Positions 59,701-64,000 of a stretch of DNA of 64,000 nt are shown one piece after another. The translations under genes were made by a program, and so were the position numbers. Under the pieces are notes generated by a model that was not told where the DNA came from, ran no database searches, and saw only the letters and a list, made by a program, of their open reading frames with translations. The DNA is taken from NCBI GenBank assembly GCA_963836375.1, contig CAWIJK010000001.1, positions 558,001 to 622,000 of the forward strand, in the 5' to 3' direction. The first letter of the stretch is position 1; every line of letters starts with the position of its first letter. The DNA is from CAWIJK01 sp963836375. Its GTDB lineage: Bacteria; Actinomycetota; Acidimicrobiia; Acidimicrobiales; RAAP-2.

Positions 59701-61012
59701 CGTCGAGCGGGGCCACCGGCGGGTGCAGCACGTCGAGGTGCCCGGCCCGCACCCCGGCCAACAGGGCCGTGCACTCGACCAGCTCGTCGCGGGTCAGCGG
59801 GAAGAGCCGGCCGGCCGGCGTGCCCTCGAGCTGGTGGTTGGCCCGGCCGACCCGCTGGAGGAAGGTGGCGATGGCCCGGGGGGAGCCGATCTGGCACACG
59901 AGCTCGACGGGGCCGACGTCGATGCCGAGCTCGAGCGACGCCGTGGCCACCAGGGCCCGCAGCTCGCCGGCCCGCAGGCGCGACTCGACCAGCCGGCGGC
60001 GGGCCGACGACAGGCTGCCGTGGTGCGCCGCCACCACGAACCCCGCCGGGCCCTCGGGACCCCCGCCCGGGTCGTCCAGGCGCTCGGCCAGCTGGTGGGC
60101 CACCCGCTCGGCCAGCTTGCGGGTGTTGACGAACACGAGCGTCGTGCGGTGCCGGCCGACGTGCTCGGCGATCCGGTCCAGCACTTCAGCGAACTGGCCG
60201 TGGCTGGCCACCGCCTCGAGCTCGGCCGACGGGAGCTCGACCGCCACGTCGAGGTCCCGGCGGTGCCCGCAGTCGACGACCACGGGGGCCGCCCGGTCGT
60301 CACCGACGCCGGCCAGGAGCCGGGCCACCACCGCCAACGGCCGCTGGGTGGCCGACAGGCCGATCCGCTGCAGGCGACCCCCGTCGGCCGCCACCACGTG
60401 GGCCAGCCGCTCGAGGGTGAGGGCCAGGTGGGCGCCGCGCTTGTCCCGGGCCAGGGTGTGCACCTCGTCGACGATCACCGTGCGCACCCGGCGCAACATC
60501 GAGCGCGACGACGCCGCGGTCAGGAGCAGGTAGAGGGACTCGGGGGTGGTGACGAGCAGGTCGGGGGGCCGGCGCCGCATGGCCGCCCGCTCGGCCGGCG
60601 GGGTGTCGCCGGTGCGCACGGCGATCGAGAGCGACGGGGACGACAGCCCGAGCTCGGCCGCGGCGGCCCGGATGCCGGCCAGGGGGACCTGGAGGTTCTC
60701 GTGGACGTCGGCCGCCAGGGCGCGCAGCGGGCTGACGTAGACGACCTCGGGCAGCCCGGGGCCCTCGGCGCCGGCGTCGTGGGCCCGGTAAGCGGCGTCG
60801 ATGGCCACCAGGAACCCGGTCAGGGTCTTGCCGGTCCCCGTCGGCGAGGCCACCACGACGTCGCGGCCCGAGGCGATGACCGGCCAGGCGTCGCGCTGGG
60901 GTGCCGTCGGGCCCCCCGGGAACCGCCCCTCGAACCACCGGCGGACGGCGGGGTGAAACGACACGCCCGCCGGGTCGTCGGCACTCGGGCCGTCGTGGGT
61001 CGGGGCTCGCAT
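56714..61012 (-). CDS. lhr: Large DEAD/DEAH-box helicase, Lhr family
   Basis: This is a 1432-residue protein, ATG 61012 (a second ATG is at 61021). Helicase core (about 30-460): motif I ASPTGTGKTLTGFL, Ia PLRALAADVHENL, II DEVH (VIVDEVHTLARDKRG), III LSATQR, IV VFVNTRKLAERVA, V TASLELGIDVGPVELV, VI QRVGRANH. The Lhr winged-helix/beta-barrel core follows (to about 860), and a C-terminal extension of about 500 residues with DUF4110-like/Lhr-C wing repeats. Lhr acts 3' to 5' on DNA and DNA-RNA hybrids in repair, and in mycobacteria it is SOS/mitomycin-induced. Full-length actinobacterial Lhr is about 1500 residues, so this one is essentially complete. Confidence 0.95.
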   Translation of the reverse strand: MRAPTHDGPSADDPAGVSFHPAVRRWFEGRFPGGPTAPQRDAWPVIASGRDVVVASPTGTGKTLTGFLVAIDAAYRAHDAGAEGPGLPEVVYVSPLRALAADVHENLQVPLAGIRAAAAELGLSSPSLSIAVRTGDTPPAERAAMRRRPPDLLVTTPESLYLLLTAASSRSMLRRVRTVIVDEVHTLARDKRGAHLALTLERLAHVVAADGGRLQRIGLSATQRPLAVVARLLAGVGDDRAAPVVVDCGHRRDLDVAVELPSAELEAVASHGQFAEVLDRIAEHVGRHRTTLVFVNTRKLAERVAHQLAERLDDPGGGPEGPAGFVVAAHHGSLSSARRRLVESRLRAGELRALVATASLELGIDVGPVELVCQIGSPRAIATFLQRVGRANHQLEGTPAGRLFPLTRDELVECTALLAGVRAGHLDVLHPPVAPLDVLAQQLVAEVAAAEEWDEDGLYALVRRAAPFASLDRETFDEVVELVSWGITTGRGRRGAYLHRDGVNGRLRPRRGARLAALTSGGAIPETGDYRVVLDPDGVTVGSVHEDFAVEANIGDVFLLGTHSWRVRQVEVGTVRVTDAGDTSPTVPFWIGEAPSRTKELSEEVGALRAALDPLLAAGDGAGARALVSRRAGVSAEVADQVVAYLAAGRAALGILPSCEDIVIERCFDETEGTQLIVHAPFGGRVNRALGLALRKRFCVSFDFELQAAADDDTVVLSLGPQHSFPLTQVPRMLRSTTATEVLTQAVLTHPMLAARWRWNCNRALLVPRSRGGQRRPIHLQRMDADDLLAAAWPQLAACQENAAPGPIPVPGHVLVRQTVADCLTEALDAPGLVDLLAAVEAGRVRVHVVESPEASPLAHGILTGRPYTFLDGAPLEERRSRAVPLRRGLGPTGPGGLPVPADELGPLDGPAVAEVLDQVRPRPRDPDELHDLLLSLVACRPVDAWAGWFADLVADGRAAEVGGAWVPTERLGAARTLADDDEASADCVRGHLEVAGPVSVEALVATDPLPAGAPAGAPLSMARARTGLARLEAEGSAIELPDGRWCARHLLVRLHAASRSRRRRHVEPASLADLVRFVARWQHVAPGHRLEGRTGLLAVVEQLQGIEVPAGDWEGQVLGARVADYDPRWLDELCLSGEVAWGRLTPRPEREPAAARRGSTPPSPATPLSLALRPDLGWLLGAVRAGERPEPPGAGAAADVLGVLSARGACFRAELGPASGRLPVEVDEGLWDLVARGVVTADAFSAVRSLLSARGRWRARQRPRAGGPVGLGRRRGAVGSGGGEGRWSVLPEPTTPSGGPADGAHDVEELAEAVAGQLLARWGIVAWELWRRESFRVPWREVVRALRRFEARGLALGGRFVAGLSGEQYATPEAADLLAEVRRAGADGAEVAVAAADPLNLTGIVLPGPRVPALRHRRVVYRDGLVVPEAG

Positions 61013-61129
61013 CCCCCCCATTCCACCAGTTCGTCGCGACCGGCGACGCACGACCAGGTGGGGCCAACGAACGCCCAGCTCGGCGCCGGCCGGCGGCCGC
61101 GCCGGCGCGGCGCCGGTAGCGTCGTCTCG

Positions 61130-61882
61130 ATGCTGGCCACGGTGCATACGGGGGGCGGGGTGCTCTTCGCCGCCGTCTTCGTGGCCTGCGCCGTCGAGAT
61201 GGTCGAGGCCCTTACCATCGTGGTCGCCGTGGGCGTGGCCCGGGGCTGGCGCTGGGCGCTGTGGGGGGCGGCGGCTGCGGTGGTGGTCCTCGGGGCCGGT
61301 GTGGCCGCCGTCGGACCGGCCGTCGTCCACTGGGTGCCGATCGACGCCCTGCGGGTGGTCATCGGGGTGGCCCTCTTGGTCGTCGGGTTCAACTGGCTCC
61401 GCAAGGCGGTGCTGCGGGCCGCCGGCCGCAAGGCCAAGCACGACGAGGACGCCATCTTCGCCGAGACGGTGAGCGAGCTCGAGGCCGAGCCCACCCCGAC
61501 CGGCCCCGACTGGCCGGCCTTCGTGGTCGCCTTCAAGGGGGTCTTCTTGGAGGGCCTCGAGGTCGTGATCATCGTGCTGACCCTCGGCACGGCGAGCCAC
61601 GACCTCTCCCTGGCCGCCGTGGCCGCCGCCGCGGCCCTCCTCATCGTGGGCGTCGTCGGCGCCGTCGTGGCCCGGCAGCTCTCGGGCGTCCCGGAGAACG
61701 CCATGAAGATGGTGGTCGGCGTGATGCTGGTGTCCTTCGGCACCTTCTGGGTGGCCGAGGGGCTCGGACTGCACTGGCCGGGCTCGGACCTGGCCCTGCT
61801 GGCCCTCCTGGCCTTCTACGCCGGCGCCGCCTGGGTGGCCGTCGTGGCCCTGGGCGGGGCCGTCCGGCGCAGCGCCGCCTGA
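61130..61882 (+). CDS. Polytopic membrane protein with two E-rich half-site motifs (COG4280-like)
   Basis: This is a 250-residue protein, ATG 61130, with about six hydrophobic helices. Two copies of an acidic membrane motif stand out: VACAVEMVEALTIVVAVGVA (near residue 22) and VFLEGLEVVIIVLTLG (near residue 145). They recall the paired glutamate motifs of cation transporters in the LysE/GDT1/FTR1-like groups. A charged cytoplasmic loop (RKAKHDEDAIFAETVSELEAE) lies between the halves. The family is of unknown function. Transport of a divalent metal or small cation is a guess from the paired acidic sites. Divergent from the Lhr gene with a 117-bp shared promoter region. Confidence 0.78.
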   Translation: MLATVHTGGGVLFAAVFVACAVEMVEALTIVVAVGVARGWRWALWGAAAAVVVLGAGVAAVGPAVVHWVPIDALRVVIGVALLVVGFNWLRKAVLRAAGRKAKHDEDAIFAETVSELEAEPTPTGPDWPAFVVAFKGVFLEGLEVVIIVLTLGTASHDLSLAAVAAAAALLIVGVVGAVVARQLSGVPENAMKMVVGVMLVSFGTFWVAEGLGLHWPGSDLALLALLAFYAGAAWVAVVALGGAVRRSAA

Positions 61883-61883
61883 C

Positions 61884-62870
61884 TCAGCCCGCCGCCAGGT
61901 CCTGGGAGGTCCCCCGGTAGCGGTCGAGGACCGACGCCACCTCGGCCCGACCCAGCTCGATGAGCTCGTCGGAGCCCGAGAAGTCCCGGTAGTCCGAGGC
62001 CGGCTCGCCGCCCCCGCTGAACACCACCACCTCGACCCCGGGCGGCAGGAGGGCCAGCTCGCGGGTGAACCGGGCGTGGATGGCCACGAAGAAGGCCGTC
62101 AGCACCGCCTCGGCCGGGCGCTTGGGGGGAGGAGGGTGGAAGTGCAGCGGCCCGCACAACAGGACGTAGATCCGGGTCGCCCCGGCGTCGATGGCCCGGC
62201 TGAGGGGCACGTTGTTCACCACCCCGCCGTCGACCAGCGTGTCGCCGTCGATCTCGACCGGCGGGAAGATGGCCGGGATGGCGGCCGAGGCCAGCACCGC
62301 CTCGACGGCCGGCCCGTGGGTGAGCCAGCGCTCGCGCCCGTCGGTGAGCGAGGTGGCGACGACCTCGAGGGGCACCTCGGCCTCCTCGAGGAGGCCGAAG
62401 CTGACGCCGTCCTCGATGATCCGGCGCAGCCCGCTGTTGGTGTGCACCGACGGCCGCTGCTGGAAGTAGGTCCACGGGCCGTGGACCCGGCCCCGCGGGA
62501 AGACGGCGTCACCGGTGAGCTCGCGCCAGACCTCGGCCAACCGGTCGGTGCCCGCCTGGGTCGGGTCGCCGCAGTAGGCGGCGCCGTTCACCGCCCCGAC
62601 CGAGGCGCCGAACACCCGGTCGGCCCGGATGCCCCGCTCGACGAGCTCACAGAGCATGCCGACCTGCACCGCACCCCGGCTCCCCCCGCCGGCGAGGACG
62701 AAGGCGGTCATGGGCGGCGCCGGTTCGAGCCGGCGCCGCCACCGGGCCATGCGGGCCCGCCAGCCCGACGGCGTGGTCGGGCCGACGGCGGCGAGCGACG
62801 GCGCTGGTGGTCGCCAGGCGGGCGGCGGCTCGGGCTCGGCACCGGCCGGGGCCGGCGGCAGGTCGCTCAC
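61884..62870 (-). CDS. Patatin-like phospholipase
   Basis: This is a 328-residue protein; GTG 62870 overlaps the stop of the gene before by GTGA, so that start is preferred over the longer frame. After a Pro-rich stretch of about 50 residues, the patatin domain begins TAFVLAGGGSRGAVQVGML (oxyanion loop), nucleophile FGASVGAVNG, and DGGVVNN with the catalytic Asp (VDGGVVNNVPLSRAI). All catalytic elements are present, unlike in the patatin at 13842-14843. It should hydrolyse lipid acyl esters at the inner face of the membrane. The translationally coupled membrane protein upstream may be its anchor. Confidence 0.92.
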   Translation of the reverse strand: MSDLPPAPAGAEPEPPPAWRPPAPSLAAVGPTTPSGWRARMARWRRRLEPAPPMTAFVLAGGGSRGAVQVGMLCELVERGIRADRVFGASVGAVNGAAYCGDPTQAGTDRLAEVWRELTGDAVFPRGRVHGPWTYFQQRPSVHTNSGLRRIIEDGVSFGLLEEAEVPLEVVATSLTDGRERWLTHGPAVEAVLASAAIPAIFPPVEIDGDTLVDGGVVNNVPLSRAIDAGATRIYVLLCGPLHFHPPPPKRPAEAVLTAFFVAIHARFTRELALLPPGVEVVVFSGGGEPASDYRDFSGSDELIELGRAEVASVLDRYRGTSQDLAAG

Positions 62871-63124
62871 TGGGGCGGCCGCTCCGGACGGGAGGGTCGC
62901 ACCGGCTTGTGCCCGTTGGTCGACGCCGGGGGGACGGCCCCCGGCTCGCCCCCGGCCTCCAGCTGGCCCGAGCGCCGGGCCAGCCAAGCCCTGCGGCCCA
63001 CCCGGTCCCGTCGCACCGCCCAGCGCATGGTGACGAACCCCAGCACCACCATCGCGGCCACGAACGCGCCGAACACGACGGCGAAAGCCACGTTGGCGGC
63101 CAGGAGGGTGGAGTCGGCGGACAC
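62867..63124 (-). CDS. Small single-helix membrane protein
   Basis: This is an 85-residue protein, start GTG 63124. Residues 4-32 are one membrane helix (LLAANVAFAVVFGAFVAAMVVLGFV), then a basic cytoplasmic region (RWAVRRDRVGRRAWLARRSG) and a Pro/Gly-rich tail. The orientation is N-out, C-in by the positive-inside rule. No family recognised. It is translationally coupled to the patatin gene. Confidence 0.65.
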   Translation of the reverse strand: MSADSTLLAANVAFAVVFGAFVAAMVVLGFVTMRWAVRRDRVGRRAWLARRSGQLEAGGEPGAVPPASTNGHKPVRPSRPERPPQ

Positions 63125-63173
63125 TCGCCCCTGAGGCTACCGCCGTCCCCCGCCGGCCCCCCGGGGCCGGGCG

Positions 63174-64000
63174 CTAGATCGGCTCGCCCTCGCTCAGCTC
63201 CCCGGTCGCCTCGGCGACTGCCTCGGCCTGTTGGATCGCCGTCAGGGCGACCCCGCCCCCGCGGTCGCGCCACAGGGCGGGCACCCGCCAGACGATGACC
63301 GCCACGCCCACCACACAGGCCAGCCCGCCGGACCACACCGCGAACTGGGGACCGCCGATGGCGGCCACCACGCCGGTCTCGGCGTCGCCCAGGCGGGGGC
63401 CCCCGGCGACCACGGCGAAGAAGGTCCCCGACAGCCGGCCCTGCAGGTGCTCGGGAACGGTCCGCTGCTGCACCGCCTGGCGGAAGACGGCCGAGATCAC
63501 GTCGGCCCCGCCGGCCACGGCCAGGAGGGCCAGGCCGATCCACAGCACCGGGATCACGCCGAACAGGGCGATCGTCGTCCCCCAGACGACGACGCACGCC
63601 GCGATGGCCCGGCCCTGGTGGCGCACCCGGGCGCACCATCCGGTGAACATCGAGCCGACCAGGGCCCCCGCCCCCGGGGCCGCGTAGAGCAGCCCCACCA
63701 CGCCGGCCCCGCCGCCGTAGAGCTCGGTGCCGAGCGCGGGGAACACCGCCCGGGGCATCCCGAAGATCATGGCGTTGAGGTCGATCAGGTACGTCGAGGC
63801 CAGCAGCTTCTGGCCACGCAGATGGCGGAACCCGTCGCGGATCGACCGCACGCCCATCGGCGTGCCCCCGCCACTCGGCACGAGCGACGGGAGCAAGAGC
63901 GCGACCACCAGGGCCACGCCGTAGGTGGTCACGTCGATGGCGTAGACCGCGCCGAAGCCGACCGCGGCGATGGCCACGCCGGCCAGCGCCGGCCCGGCGA
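63174..64000 (-). CDS. MFS transporter, N-terminal part missing at the window edge
   Basis: At least 275 residues of the C-terminal half of a major-facilitator protein; the start lies to the right of 64000. Hydrophobic helices alternate with the loops GTPMGVRSIRDGFRHLRGQKLLAS, FTGWCARVRHQGRAIAA and RTVPEHLQGRLSGTFFAVV. The last resembles the mid-helix signature of EntS/MFS_3-type exporters ('VP...RGR.....'). It would move a small molecule, such as a siderophore or drug, out of the cell. The C-terminal 30 residues are acidic (EAVAEATGELSEGEPI). Confidence 0.88.
   Translation of the reverse strand, partial: AGPALAGVAIAAVGFGAVYAIDVTTYGVALVVALLLPSLVPSGGGTPMGVRSIRDGFRHLRGQKLLASTYLIDLNAMIFGMPRAVFPALGTELYGGGAGVVGLLYAAPGAGALVGSMFTGWCARVRHQGRAIAACVVVWGTTIALFGVIPVLWIGLALLAVAGGADVISAVFRQAVQQRTVPEHLQGRLSGTFFAVVAGGPRLGDAETGVVAAIGGPQFAVWSGGLACVVGVAVIVWRVPALWRDRGGGVALTAIQQAEAVAEATGELSEGEPI

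Noticed and set aside
59324..61129. Plus-strand extension of the membrane protein gene across lhr
   Set aside because: Antisense to helicase motifs; the protein fold begins at ATG 61130.

Overview
The window is high-GC DNA from an actinobacterium. Family-level protein content points to the Acidimicrobiia or a close relative: several secreted propeller proteins with 'SDGGVF/SDGGIF' repeats, DUF2510-type tails, mycothiol-dependent-type DinB and maleylpyruvate isomerase folds, and a rimO-pgsA-cinA cluster near recA. This placement is inferred from protein families, not from a phylogeny.

Region 1 (about 1-17.1 kb) is an accessory array. About one gene at a time is separated by copies of a short GC-rich intergenic element with core CCGGYGGTCGGGGGCA. 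I count 16 copies here and all read on the + strand, whatever the strand of the neighbouring gene. The units hold an SDR dehydrogenase, a lipoprotein, a VOC protein, a zinc alcohol dehydrogenase, a secreted propeller protein, a methyltransferase, a second identical VOC gene, an MBL-fold hydrolase, a second propeller protein, a small membrane protein, a sigma/DHFR-like chimeric pseudogene, a hydrolase-cyclase fusion, an uncharacterised protein, a patatin, an IS110-type transposase fused to DUF2283, and a HicB/HicA module with a frameshifted toxin. The VOC unit is present twice as a 482-bp exact copy (1766-2247 and 6539-7020) whose edges lie inside the element. This gives the region the look of a cassette array, although no integron-type attC consensus or IntI is visible. 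It is the main candidate for an undescribed system.

Region 2 (17.7-22 kb) holds a membrane-anchored protein with a possible permuted papain-like domain, an excisionase-like HTH gene, and a tyrosine integrase next to tRNA-Lys(TTT). It looks like the end of an integrated element. Region 3 (22.4-25 kb) holds two secreted proteins.

Region 4 (25-43.3 kb) is mostly chromosomal core: an acyl-CoA synthetase, serB, a LOG-like protein, a hexapeptide acyltransferase, a Tat-exported dimethylformamidase-like protein, a DUF3048 lipoprotein, a P450, recA with an upstream SOS box, thpR, a macrodomain protein, an HtrA-like protease, a small XRE regulator, and the overlapping operon rimO-pgsA-cinA, ending at tRNA-Ser(GCT).

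Region 5 (43.4-48.3 kb) is a second, smaller accessory patch. It starts with one more copy of the array element and holds a zinc-ribbon/DUF2510 protein, an MDMPI-like enzyme with YceI, DinB, a secreted lactonase-fold propeller, and a divergent ECF sigma/anti-sigma pair. Region 6 (48.8-64 kb) is again core-like: a NUDIX hydrolase, CYTH-CHAD, an EthD-methyltransferase pair, a frameshifted TauE, DUF4395, pxpA with a fused pxpBC (5-oxoproline use), a giant Lhr-type helicase, a membrane protein with paired acidic motifs, a patatin with a small membrane partner, and an MFS transporter cut by the right edge.
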